DNA of 64,000 bases, taken from NCBI RefSeq assembly GCF_018967845.1, contig NZ_JAHLZZ010000001.1:2108001-2172000 (forward strand), given 5' to 3'. The notes under the pieces were generated by a model. That model saw only the letters and a list, made by a program, of their open reading frames with translations, was not told the origin of the DNA and did not search any database. Of the stretch, positions 50,820 through 60,747 are shown piece after piece. A program made the position numbers and the translations under genes. The DNA is from Hymenobacter siberiensis (GTDB taxonomy: Bacteria; Bacteroidota; Bacteroidia; Cytophagales; Hymenobacteraceae). How positions within the stretch are numbered: position 1 is the stretch's first letter; every line of letters starts with the position of its first letter.

Positions 50820-50861
50820 GGCGGTTGGGGTGCAGAAAGATTGGGGTGAAAGATGGCAATA

Positions 50862-50912
50862 AAAAGCCGGCAATACGAAAACCGTGCCTATGGTTTCGGA
50901 TTGCCGGCTTTT
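50862..50912 (-). terminator. Terminator of yidC
   Basis: A 19-bp stem with one mismatch (50862-50880 with 50894-50912, core AAAAGCCGGCAAT). On the minus strand the stem is followed by five T. It lies between yidC and the DUF6438 start. Confidence 0.8.
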
Positions 50913-50930
50913 AGAATTAGTTAAACCAAA

Positions 50931-50963
50931 AACGTCATGCTGAACGCAGTTCAGCATGACGTT
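50931..50963. repeat. Short GTCATGCTGA palindrome downstream of yidC
   Basis: Arms 50931-50945 and 50949-50963 pair perfectly over 15 bp with a 3-nt loop. The word GTCATGC.GA.CGCAG is shared with the 26675 element, so this looks like a minimal member or remnant of the same family. Confidence 0.75.
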
Positions 50964-50982
50964 CAAATAGTAGCAGTGCTGG

Positions 50983-52767
50983 CTACGATTTGCGCTTGGC
51001 TTGCGCCTCGCGCTCCTGCGCGGCCTTCATCGCCTCGGCAATGCGGCCCTGGATGCCGCCGGGCTTCTTGTCTTTGTTCTTGATTTTGTTGGCGTCGAGC
51101 TGGGCGCGGATTTTGGTGTCGTCCACGAACGCCTTGGTAGCGGCTTGTTGGGCGAAGGTGATGACGTTGGACACAAAGTAGTACCAGGTGAGGCCCGCCG
51201 CGAAGCTGTTCAATACGAACAGGAAGATGATGGGCATCAGGTAGCTGTAAGTCTTCATCGGGCCCTGCATGGCCGTGTTGGTCTGGTTGCTCTGCCAGGT
51301 CATGAGTAGGGTCGAAGCCGTCATCATGAGGGTGAACATCGAGACGTGGTCGCCGTACCACTTCACGTAGAAGGGCAGCTTGATGAATACGTCGTAGCTG
51401 CTCAAGTCCTTGGCCCACAGGAAGCTTTGCTGACGCAGCTCGATGGCGTTCGGGAAGAACTGGAACATGGCGAACAGAATCGGCAGCGTGAGCAGGGTGG
51501 GCACGCAGCCGCTCAGGGGGCTCACGCCGAATTCCTGGTACAGCTTCATCGTTTCCTGCTGCACCTTGGTGGCGTCGTCGCCGTGCTTGGCTTTCAGCTC
51601 ATCAATCTCCGGCTTCAGCACTTTCATGCGGGCCTGGCTCTCGTAGGTTTTGTAGGTGAGCGGCCACGTTACCAGCTTGATAAGCAGCACCAGTAGCGCG
51701 ATGATTACGCCGTAGGACGAGATGAACTGCTCCAGGAAGTGGAACACCGGCAGCACCACGAAGCGGTTCACCCAGCGGAAGAGGCCCCAGCCGAGGTACA
51801 CGTTGCGGTCGAACTCCGGCGTTACCTGCTTCAGCAGGTTGAACGCGTTCGGGCCGAAGAAGAAGCGGTACTGGCCCCGGCCCTGCTCCACTTCGGCCAC
51901 CGGAATGGTCAGCGTCGAGCTCAGGGTTTTGATGGTCGTGGAGTCTTCCAGGTTCACGTCGGCGTTGAACGCGCCGCCCGCGAATGGCTGCTGGTCGGCG
52001 ATGAGGCCGGCCACGAAGAAGTCGTGCTTGTGAGCCGCCCATTTCACGGGGCCGGCGGCCTTGTATTCCTCGGGCTTCTCGCTGGCCTCGGCCAGCGCGC
52101 CCTGGTCGCCGGCGGCCAGGTAGTGGTTGATGGTGGTGTGGTTGCGGTTCTGTTTGAGGTCCTGCTCGGTCTGGCGCACCTGGTCCACGAAGGTGAAGGT
52201 GAGCGGCTCCTGGGCCACGGTGCGCTCCAGGCCCAGCAGGCGCAGGTCGTACTTCAGCTCGAAGCTGTTGGCGGGCAGTGAGTAGGTCTGCACGATGCTG
52301 CCGCCCGCCACCGGCGCGCTGAACGTGAGCACCGAGCCGGCCGCCGACTGCGAAGGAACGGCCTGGAAGTTCAAATCCGAAAACCGGATGGTTTTGCCAT
52401 CTACGGTCCGAAATTTGGTGTCCATGCGGGCGCTCGTGGCATCGAACAAATCGAGCGGCTTGCCGAAGAACGTCTTGTATTTGTTCAGGCGCACGGCCGT
52501 GACGCGGCCGCCACGGGTCGAAAAAGTGACGGTGATGTTTTCGTTGGCCAGGCTCATGTCCTTGGCTGCGCCGGCCGTGGTGTCGAGAGCCGCTTCCGGA
52601 GCCAGGGCGGCTACGGACGGAATGGCCGGGGCCTTGGTAGCGGCGGTAGTCCCGGGCGGTGTTTTGCCAGTGGCTTTTTCGTCGGGGTTCTTCGGGCTGA
52701 AGAAGAACAGGTACACGAGGAGCAAGGCCGAGATAAGGAATAGGCCGGTTGCTGAATTTCTATCCAT
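50983..52767 (-). CDS. yidC: Membrane protein insertase YidC
   Basis: A 594-aa inner-membrane insertase (Oxa1/Alb3/YidC). An N-terminal helix (about 7-25) anchors a large periplasmic domain (about 70-345), and the insertase core follows (about 355-560): LEQFISSYGVIIALLVLLIK, LYQEFGVSPLSGCVPTLLTL and NAIELRQQSFLW, ending in a basic tail (IKNKDKKPGGIQGR). Length is normal for Bacteroidota. It is followed by a palindrome and terminator and preceded by an inverted repeat shared with the pyrG 3' side. Confidence 0.97.
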   Translation of the reverse strand: MDRNSATGLFLISALLLVYLFFFSPKNPDEKATGKTPPGTTAATKAPAIPSVAALAPEAALDTTAGAAKDMSLANENITVTFSTRGGRVTAVRLNKYKTFFGKPLDLFDATSARMDTKFRTVDGKTIRFSDLNFQAVPSQSAAGSVLTFSAPVAGGSIVQTYSLPANSFELKYDLRLLGLERTVAQEPLTFTFVDQVRQTEQDLKQNRNHTTINHYLAAGDQGALAEASEKPEEYKAAGPVKWAAHKHDFFVAGLIADQQPFAGGAFNADVNLEDSTTIKTLSSTLTIPVAEVEQGRGQYRFFFGPNAFNLLKQVTPEFDRNVYLGWGLFRWVNRFVVLPVFHFLEQFISSYGVIIALLVLLIKLVTWPLTYKTYESQARMKVLKPEIDELKAKHGDDATKVQQETMKLYQEFGVSPLSGCVPTLLTLPILFAMFQFFPNAIELRQQSFLWAKDLSSYDVFIKLPFYVKWYGDHVSMFTLMMTASTLLMTWQSNQTNTAMQGPMKTYSYLMPIIFLFVLNSFAAGLTWYYFVSNVITFAQQAATKAFVDDTKIRAQLDANKIKNKDKKPGGIQGRIAEAMKAAQEREAQAKRKS

Positions 52768-52842
52768 TAGTAAAAAAGGTTGCGAAGGGGCAAAGGTACG
52801 GCGGGACGCTGCGCTTAAGGAAGAATGAGGAATTAAGAATGA

Positions 52843-52970
52843 AGTCGCCTGTCATCCTTCATCTGGCGTCCGCTCAGCGAAGGACCTTATCGCGTTTGCA
52901 TGGTTTCCCATTACAGCAAACTGCTTGGCGGTGATAAGGTCCTTCGTTGCGTTCAGGATGACAGGCGACT
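52843..52970. repeat. Interrupted inverted repeat between pyrG and yidC
   Basis: Outer arms 52843-52858 and 52955-52970 (16 bp) and inner arms 52878-52891 and 52933-52946 (14 bp) pair perfectly, joined by unpaired segments; the left arm is longer by about 10 bases. The words GTCATCCT and CAGCGAAGGA echo the 26675 family. Confidence 0.8.
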
Positions 52971-52988
52971 GCCTGTAATCGCGGCCAC

Positions 52989-54731
<1,743 letters not shown>

Positions 54732-54853
54732 CTAAGCTCATGGGGCCAGGGCAGATACTGCCGTTTGAAAAAACATTGGGGCAGTATGAACAAAGGATTG
54801 CAGAATTGCTCGGGAACGATTGCAGAATTTATGGAAAATGTATATATTTAGTA

Positions 54854-55129
54854 ATGGCGCATTTTACCAATCACCTCGTCCAGGCCTGGGGGCTGAGCCC
54901 GGTTCACTACTGGCACCTGCGGCTGCTAACGCCCCTGCTGCTCACGCCCCTGCTCGGGGTGCTCTACGTGGTGCTTTTCGACCGGCCCAAGCGTCCGACG
55001 GTGGGCCGGCGGCTCTGGCACCAGGTAGGAGCATCGCTGGGTAAGCACGTTCTGCAACTCTGCATGAGGGGCTTGCCCGGCCCGACTTTGCGCGGGCGCA
55101 AGCTGGCTGGCGTTTCTTTGGGTTGTTAA
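54854..55129 (+). CDS. Possible small membrane protein upstream of the antiporter
   Basis: A 91-aa frame with one hydrophobic segment (about 28-48, LLTPLLLTPLLGVLYVVLF) and a basic C-terminus. I do not recognise it. It lies 16 bp upstream of the antiporter on the same strand, and the DNA before it is AT-rich, as a promoter would be. The end (GLPGPTLRGRKLAGVSLGC) looks unselected, so it may be chance. Confidence 0.3.
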   Translation: MAHFTNHLVQAWGLSPVHYWHLRLLTPLLLTPLLGVLYVVLFDRPKRPTVGRRLWHQVGASLGKHVLQLCMRGLPGPTLRGRKLAGVSLGC

Positions 55130-55145
55130 ACCCAACCCACTGCCC

Positions 55146-56753
55146 ATGCTGCACTCCAGCCTCCTGCTCCTGCTTGCCCTGCTCTTTGCAACGTTTCTGC
55201 TGGTGATGCTGGGGCAGAAGCTCGGTATTTCTTATCCGATTTTCCTGGTGCTGGGCGGGCTGGGCATCAGCTTTGTGCCGGGCTTGCCGGAAGTGCGGAT
55301 TGCGCCCGAAGTGATTTTTTTGGTCTTCCTGCCGCCGCTGCTCTACGAGGGGGCCTGGTACATTCCCTGGCACGACTTCTGGCGCTGGCGGCGGCCCATT
55401 ATGCTGCTGGCCTTCGGGCTGGTGGTTTTCACGTCGGGCGTTGTGGCAATGGTGGCCCACTGGCTCATTCCGGGCTTCACGCTGGCGCTGGGCTTTCTGC
55501 TGGGCGGCATCATCTCGCCGCCCGATGCCGTGGCCGCCGCCACAGTGCTCAAAGACGTGAGCGTGCCCAAGCGCATCACCTCCATCGTAGAAGGAGAGGG
55601 GCTGCTGAACGATGCCAGCAGCCTGATTGTATTTCAGTTTGCCCTGGCGGCGGCGGTGTCGGGCACGTTTGTGTGGCAGCAGGCGGCGGTGAGCTTCCTG
55701 CTGGTGGCCGGGGGCGGGCTGGCCGTGGGGCTGCTGGTGGCGGGCGGCTTCTACCTCGTTCATAAGTACCTGCCCACCACGGCCAACATCAACACGGTGC
55801 TCACGTTTATGACGCCCTACGTGATGTATCTGCTGGCCGAGGAGCTAAAGGTATCGGGGGTGCTGGCCGTGGTGAGCGGGGGCCTGCTGATGTCGTATTT
55901 CTCGCACCGGGTATTCGATGCCAACACGCGCCTGCAGGCCAATAGCTCGTGGTCGAGCTTGATATTTATGCTTAATGCGCTGGTATTCATGCTTATTGGC
56001 CTGCAGCTGCCCATTGTGGTGAATGGGCTAGGGAACTACTCCCTGTGGCAGGCCATCATTTATGGGCTGATTATGAGTGGCGTCGTTATCGGTGTGCGGC
56101 TGCTGTGGGTGTATCCGGGGGCCTTCCTGCCGCGCTGGCTGAGCCGGAGCGTGCGGGCGAGCGAGCCCAGCCCCGGCTGGCAGGGGCCGCTGGTGCTGGG
56201 GTGGGCCGGCATGCGCGGGGTGGTGTCGTTGGCGGCGGCCCTGTCGGTGCCTTTGCTGGCCAACGGGCAGGCTTTCCCGCAGCGCAATCTCATCCTGTTT
56301 ATCACCTTCGTGGTCATTCTGGTCACGCTGGTGGTGCAGGGCCTCACGCTGCCGCTCATCGTTCGCCTCACCAAAGTGGCAGCCCTGGAAGACCGTGACC
56401 CGCTCGAAGAGCAGGAAGCCAGCGTGCGCCTACACCTGCGCACGGCCGCCGTGAAGTACATGCAGAAAAAATACGGAGTTGAAATTCAGAGCAATGAGCT
56501 GGTTGCCCGCCTCCATCAGCGCATGGAAACCGAGGTGAGCCTCACGAGCCATACCCTCAATTCGCTCGATGCCGACCAATCGGGGCGCGATGCGCTGCGC
56601 CAGTACCACCGCGTGCTGCTCGACGTGCTGCGGGTAGAGCGCGAGGCCCTGACGAACCTGCGCCACCACGACTCGTACGACGACGAGGTGTTGCGCCAGC
56701 AGGAAGCCCAGCTCGATTTGGACGAGGCCAAGGTGAAGCACATTGAGCGATAA
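55146..56753 (+). CDS. Na+/H+ antiporter, CPA1 family
   Basis: A 535-aa cation:proton antiporter of the NhaP/NHE type for pH and sodium balance. About twelve membrane segments are visible. The ion-binding region has IISPPDAVAAATVL (about 120-133) and EGEGLLNDASSLIVFQFALA (about 147-166) with the conserved ND, and GMRGVVSLAAALS lies near 360. A hydrophilic C-terminal tail (about 420-535) is alpha-helical with charged heptads. Normal length. Its 3' end faces the old yellow enzyme gene across a terminator. Confidence 0.95.
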   Translation: MLHSSLLLLLALLFATFLLVMLGQKLGISYPIFLVLGGLGISFVPGLPEVRIAPEVIFLVFLPPLLYEGAWYIPWHDFWRWRRPIMLLAFGLVVFTSGVVAMVAHWLIPGFTLALGFLLGGIISPPDAVAAATVLKDVSVPKRITSIVEGEGLLNDASSLIVFQFALAAAVSGTFVWQQAAVSFLLVAGGGLAVGLLVAGGFYLVHKYLPTTANINTVLTFMTPYVMYLLAEELKVSGVLAVVSGGLLMSYFSHRVFDANTRLQANSSWSSLIFMLNALVFMLIGLQLPIVVNGLGNYSLWQAIIYGLIMSGVVIGVRLLWVYPGAFLPRWLSRSVRASEPSPGWQGPLVLGWAGMRGVVSLAAALSVPLLANGQAFPQRNLILFITFVVILVTLVVQGLTLPLIVRLTKVAALEDRDPLEEQEASVRLHLRTAAVKYMQKKYGVEIQSNELVARLHQRMETEVSLTSHTLNSLDADQSGRDALRQYHRVLLDVLRVEREALTNLRHHDSYDDEVLRQQEAQLDLDEAKVKHIER

Positions 56754-56755
56754 AA

Positions 56756-56785
56756 AGTAGCGCGGACTTTGCCATCCGCGCTACT
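56756..56785. terminator. Hairpin between convergent antiporter and OYE genes
   Basis: AGTAGCGCGGA (56756-56766) pairs with TCCGCGCTACT (56775-56785); an A-run follows the stem on the plus strand. It begins 3 bp after the antiporter stop and ends 20 bp before the other gene's stop. Its word matches the hairpins at 6622 and 38932. Confidence 0.8.
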
Positions 56786-56805
56786 GAAAAAACAAACTGC
56801 CGGGC

Positions 56806-57912
56806 TTACACCAGCGTGCGCAGGACCTCGCGGCTATAGCCTTTCAGCTCTTCGGAGCGGCCCTGTTGAATCTTCTCCACCCAGTTCGGGTCCACAATCA
56901 GCTGGCGGCCCACGGCCACGAGGTCGAATTCGTTGCGGTCCAGCCGGCGCAGCAGCTCATCGAGGGCGCGCGGCTCGGAGGCTTCGCCCGCGAAGCCGGC
57001 CAGAAATTCGCCCGACAGGCCCACCGAGCCCACGGTGATGGTGGTTTTGCCGGTGAGCTTTTTCACCCAGCCGGCAAAGTTCAAATCGGAGCCTTCATTC
57101 TCGAATTCCGGCTCCCAGAAACGGCGCTGTGAGCAGTGGAAAATATCCACGCCGGCCTCGGCCAGGGGCTGCAGCCAGGCTTCCATTTCCTGGGGTGTGT
57201 GGGCCAGCTTCACCTCGTAGTCCTGCTGCTTCCACTGCGAGAGGCGCAGGCTGATGACGAAATCCTCGCCCACCTGACGGCGCACTTCCTGCACGAGCTC
57301 CACGGCGATGCGGCTGCGGCCAGCCAGGGCATCGCCGCCGTAGGCATCGGTGCGCTGGTTCAGGCCGGCCCAGAAAAACTGGTCGATGAGGTAGCCGTGC
57401 GCCCCGTGCAGCTCCAGGCAGTCGAAGCCCAGGCGCTGGGCATCGGCGGCGGCCCGGCCGAAGGCGGCAATGGTGTCGGCGATGTCATTTTCGGTCATGG
57501 TCTTGCCCGTGGCCTCGCCGGGCTTGAGCAGGCCGGAGGGGCCTTCGAAGTTTTCCGACGGCTTCCAGCCCGAGCGGTGCTCGCTCATCACGCCCATGTG
57601 CCAGAGCTGCGGGCCCATTTTGCCCCCGCCAGCGTGCACTTCATTGATGACGTGTTGCCAGCCGGCCAGCGCCTGCTCGCCGTAGAAATGCGGAATGTTG
57701 GGGTCGTTGGACGAGGCCGGGCGCTCCACCACGGTGCCCTCGGAGAGGATGAGGCCGACCTGGCCCTCGGCGCGGCGGCGGTAGTAGGCCGCCACATCGG
57801 TGCCCGGCACGCCGTTAGGCGAGAAGGAGCGGGTCATGGGAGCCATCACAATGCGGTTTTTGAGATGGAGGGATTTCAGCGCGAAGGGCGCGAATAAGGC
57901 GTGGGTGGACAT
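56806..57912 (-). CDS. Old yellow enzyme-family NADH:flavin oxidoreductase
   Basis: A 368-aa FMN-dependent ene-reductase with the TIM-barrel fold. Recognisable parts: LKNRIVMAPMTRSF (about 18-31), GLILSEGTVV, the substrate-binding LELHGAHGYLIDQFF (about 172-186, with His), ISLRLSQWKQQD and, at the FMN phosphate site, VGSVGLSGEF and ELVAVGRQLIVDPNW-like FDLVAVGRQLIVDPNWVEKI. It could act on alpha,beta-unsaturated carbonyls, nitroesters or similar compounds; the true substrate is unknown. It is divergent from dacB. Confidence 0.95.
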   Translation of the reverse strand: MSTHALFAPFALKSLHLKNRIVMAPMTRSFSPNGVPGTDVAAYYRRRAEGQVGLILSEGTVVERPASSNDPNIPHFYGEQALAGWQHVINEVHAGGGKMGPQLWHMGVMSEHRSGWKPSENFEGPSGLLKPGEATGKTMTENDIADTIAAFGRAAADAQRLGFDCLELHGAHGYLIDQFFWAGLNQRTDAYGGDALAGRSRIAVELVQEVRRQVGEDFVISLRLSQWKQQDYEVKLAHTPQEMEAWLQPLAEAGVDIFHCSQRRFWEPEFENEGSDLNFAGWVKKLTGKTTITVGSVGLSGEFLAGFAGEASEPRALDELLRRLDRNEFDLVAVGRQLIVDPNWVEKIQQGRSEELKGYSREVLRTLV

Positions 57913-58320
57913 AATTCAGGGGTTGATTTCTTCGTATGATGGAAAAGTTGACAAGAACAGGGCGGGGGCAGATTTTGATTTTTCAGAACGCCATGCCGAT
58001 TGCAGCCGAGGCATCTCGCGTGCCACCATTAATCCTGACGATTGAATTGCTACCACACGCGAGATGCCTCGGCTGCGCTCGGCATGGCGTTTTTGCTGTG
58101 TGATATTAAAACCGCTAATTACTAACAGGTTGAACGTATATAAATTTTGAGGACTGAATCCAGCCTACCAGGGCACTTTTTCATTTTGGACCTGACGCTT
58201 TTTTAAAGCCTAAAATGCCCTGTGAGACAATGGAGGCCCATGACTCCATTTAAATGCGTCCAACCTGAATCACTAATCAAAAAGCCACCCCAGCCCCATT
58301 TGCTGCGTAAGTTGCGGCCG
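57913..58320. other. 408-bp divergent gap between OYE and dacB genes
   Basis: No gene is supported, although the dacB frame is open back to 58222. It holds the MITE-like element 57987-58091, an AT-rich stretch (58095-58150), and a hairpin-forming pair CAGGGCA (58169-58175) / TGCCCTG (58216-58222). Promoters for both genes must be here; no exact TAnnTTTG is found. Confidence 0.55.
57987..58091. repeat. MITE-like inverted repeat with 36-bp arms (loop-conserved family)
   Basis: Arms 57987-58022 and 58056-58091 pair over 36 bp with two mismatches. The 33-nt loop (CCACCATTAATCC ... CGATTGAATT) is homologous to the loop of 26675-26775, and the arms share CATGCCGA.CGCAGCC-like words with it. Confidence 0.9.
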
Positions 58321-59754
58321 ATGCTACGCCCATTCTATTTCCTGCTGCTCACTTTGGGCATTACCCAATTATCGGCCTGCGCCCAGTCGGTCTCCGATAA
58401 GCCGGCTGGCGTGCCTTTGGCGGTGCGGGCCGGCCAGCCGCTGCCCTGGCTCGATTCGCTGCTGGCCACCTCGCCCATTCTGCGCCAGCACCAGGTGGGC
58501 ATGAGCCTGGCCTACGCCGACAGCACCCGGCCGTTCTATGGCTATCAGGAGGCCAAATACTTTACCCCAGCCAGCAACATGAAGCTGTTCAGCCTCTACG
58601 CCGGTCTGCACATCCTCACCGATTCGCTGCCCAGCCTGCGCTACTTCAGCCGCCGCGACACCCTGTTTTTTCAGGGCACCGGCGACCCCACCCTGCTGCA
58701 CGGCGACGTGCCCAGCCGCCGCGCCTTCAGCTTCCTGCTGAACCGGCCGGAGCACACCCTGGCCTACTGCGACATAGCCACCGTGGCGCCCTTCGGCCCG
58801 GGCTGGACCTGGGACGACTACGGCTACTACTTCCAGGCCGAGCGCACGGCCTTCCCGATTTACGGCAATACGGTGCGCTTCTACGCCACGCCGCCCGCGC
58901 CGGTTCGCCACGGCGGCGTGGCAGCCGTGCGGCCGGGGCTGGTGCCGCAGTCGCGCATCCGGGTGCTGCCGCGCTATTTTGCGCTGCTGGTGGCCCCGGC
59001 CCCGGCCGACCTGCGCACACCCGGCCTCGATGCCGACACGCATATCATCCGCGCGCTGCACGAAAACCGCTTCTACGTGCTGCCCACCGCCCGCAGGTGG
59101 GTCGATGAAACGCCCTTCATGACGAGCCGCGGGCTGATGCTGCGGCTGCTGGGCGACACCCTGCGCCGGGCCACTAGTAGCGCCATCTGGCGGCCCCGGC
59201 CCGGGCAGGACTCCATCCGCACGCTCCACGGGCTGCGCGTGGACTCCCTCTACCGCCGTATGCTGCGCGTGAGCGATAATTTCCTGGCCGAGCAGCTGCT
59301 GCTGATGTGCAGCACCAAAATCGGCTACCGCGACTCGCTCAGCACCGGCCGCGTGATACGCTACGCCCGCAAAAGCCTGCTCAGCACGCTGTCCGACCCG
59401 GTTTTGTGGGTCGATGGCTCGGGCCTGTCGCGCCTCAACCTCGTCACGCCCCGCACCCTCACCGGCCTGCTCCTCAAGCTGCACCAGGAAGTGCCCGAGC
59501 GCCGCCTGCTGAGCCTGCTGGCGGCCGGCGGCGGCCAGGGCACTTTGCGCAAGCGCTACCACGATGCCACCGGTCCCTGGGTGTGGGGCAAAACCGGCAC
59601 CCTCAGCAACAATCTGAACGTGTGCGGCTACCTGCGCACCAAAAGCGGCCGGCTGCTGGCTTTCACGTTCATGAACAACAACCATGTAGTGGAGAGCGGC
59701 CCCATGCGCAACGAGGTAGAACGGGTGCTGCGCCAGGTGCGCGAGCGGCTGTAA
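58321..59754 (+). CDS. dacB: D-alanyl-D-alanine carboxypeptidase/endopeptidase (PBP4, family S13)
   Basis: A 477-aa low-molecular-weight penicillin-binding protein that trims peptidoglycan stems and cuts cross-links. The signal peptide ends in the lipobox LSAC (residues 17-20), so it should be a lipoprotein. All three active-site boxes are present: SNMK in TPASNMKLFS (about 80), SDN in RVSDNFLAEQLL (about 320) and KTG in VWGKTGTLSNN (about 425). The ATG at 58321 was chosen because it opens the signal peptide. The family insert domain lies between the first and second boxes. Confidence 0.94.
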   Translation: MLRPFYFLLLTLGITQLSACAQSVSDKPAGVPLAVRAGQPLPWLDSLLATSPILRQHQVGMSLAYADSTRPFYGYQEAKYFTPASNMKLFSLYAGLHILTDSLPSLRYFSRRDTLFFQGTGDPTLLHGDVPSRRAFSFLLNRPEHTLAYCDIATVAPFGPGWTWDDYGYYFQAERTAFPIYGNTVRFYATPPAPVRHGGVAAVRPGLVPQSRIRVLPRYFALLVAPAPADLRTPGLDADTHIIRALHENRFYVLPTARRWVDETPFMTSRGLMLRLLGDTLRRATSSAIWRPRPGQDSIRTLHGLRVDSLYRRMLRVSDNFLAEQLLLMCSTKIGYRDSLSTGRVIRYARKSLLSTLSDPVLWVDGSGLSRLNLVTPRTLTGLLLKLHQEVPERRLLSLLAAGGGQGTLRKRYHDATGPWVWGKTGTLSNNLNVCGYLRTKSGRLLAFTFMNNNHVVESGPMRNEVERVLRQVRERL

Positions 59755-59869
59755 ACGGGACTCTTTCGGAAACATTAGCGCTTTTTTGTTCGCTATGCAG
59801 TAGCGCATCCTGGGTTTTGTCGTCCGTGCCAGTTCTGCGAGTTGCGGCCGTGCAAATAGCCACAGTACT

Positions 59870-59877
59870 TACTTTTG
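59870..59877 (+). promoter_or_regulatory. -7 box (TACTTTTG) for the GNAT gene
   Basis: An exact TAnnTTTG match 25 bp before the ATG at 59903. No well-spaced -33 box is seen. Confidence 0.45.
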
Positions 59878-59902
59878 GCTGCGCGCAAAACGCGTAACTG
59901 CC

Positions 59903-60589
59903 ATGGCCCACCTACTCGATAACCCCGTTTGGAACGCGCTGATTTCGGGCAATAGCGCCCTGGCCCAGGGTCCGGCATCGGTGAAGTGCTTTGCGGAAGA
60001 TGTGTCGCCGTTTGTCGGGTTCGAAGCTTTCACGCCGGAGGCTTTTGGGTTGCTGCACGCGCTGGTGCCCGCCGGCCGCGTGCTGGGCGTGGTGAGCCCG
60101 GTTCCAATGGCTATTCCGGCCCAATGGCAGGTGGTGCAGCAACTACAGATAGGGCAAATGGTGCAGGAGCAGCCGGCAGCGGCCGTTTTGTCGGGTCCGC
60201 CGCCCATCCGGTTGGGGCCAGCGCACGTGCCCGCCATGCTGGCTCTCACCAAACAAACCAAGCCCGGACCGTTTTTGCCCAATACTCTTGCGTTTGGGCA
60301 TTACGAAGGCATTTTTGAAGGCCCTGAGCTGGTGGCGATGGCCGGGCAGCGCATGCATCCGGAGCCGTATGCTGAAATCAGCGCCGTGTGCACCCATCCT
60401 GGCCACCTGGGCCGGGGCTATGCCGGCCAGCTCATTCTGCTTCAGGCACAGCGCATTGTGGCGGCAACGGGTATCCCGTTTCTGCACGTAAAATCTGATA
60501 ATGTTCGGGCCATCAAGCTATACCATCACCTGGGGTTTGTGACTCGCCGGGAGATGAGCTTTTACATCATCCGGAAAAACCCGGCGTAG
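59903..60589 (+). CDS. GNAT-family (FR47-like) N-acetyltransferase
   Basis: A 228-aa acetyltransferase. The N-terminal half (about 1-100) is a variable GNAT-like extension; the C-terminal half has the FR47-type acetyl-CoA domain: AEISAVCTHPGHLGRGYAGQ (about 155-174, with the RGYAG loop) and HVKSDNVRAIKLYHHLGFVT (about 198-217). Substrate unknown. It lies 148 bp after dacB and faces the SerB-SerA gene. A weak hairpin follows its stop. Confidence 0.9.
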   Translation: MAHLLDNPVWNALISGNSALAQGPASVKCFAEDVSPFVGFEAFTPEAFGLLHALVPAGRVLGVVSPVPMAIPAQWQVVQQLQIGQMVQEQPAAAVLSGPPPIRLGPAHVPAMLALTKQTKPGPFLPNTLAFGHYEGIFEGPELVAMAGQRMHPEPYAEISAVCTHPGHLGRGYAGQLILLQAQRIVAATGIPFLHVKSDNVRAIKLYHHLGFVTRREMSFYIIRKNPA

Positions 60590-60598
60590 CGTAGCCTT

Positions 60599-60634
60599 AC
60601 GGCCCCATGCTTCCGCAAGGAGTGCCGGGGCCGT
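60599..60634. terminator. Weak hairpin after the GNAT gene
   Basis: ACGGCCCC (60599-60606) pairs with GGGGCCGT (60627-60634), with a 20-nt loop. A T-rich stretch follows. It lies between convergent genes, so a terminator role is reasonable but not strong. Confidence 0.45.
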
Positions 60635-60747
60635 GTTCGTTTTGAGGGGTTTTCATTCCGGCATTCCACGCACCAGTTGGATAGGGGAATCCAGGGGAAT
60701 TGCTCAGCGTGTGTCACCGATTCGTTCTGCACCGGAATGCCTGCTTT

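Noticed and set aside
58369..59808. A 479-codon open frame antisense to dacB
   Set aside because: dacB has all three active-site boxes, and the antisense product is Gln/Gly/Arg-rich with no recognisable domain.
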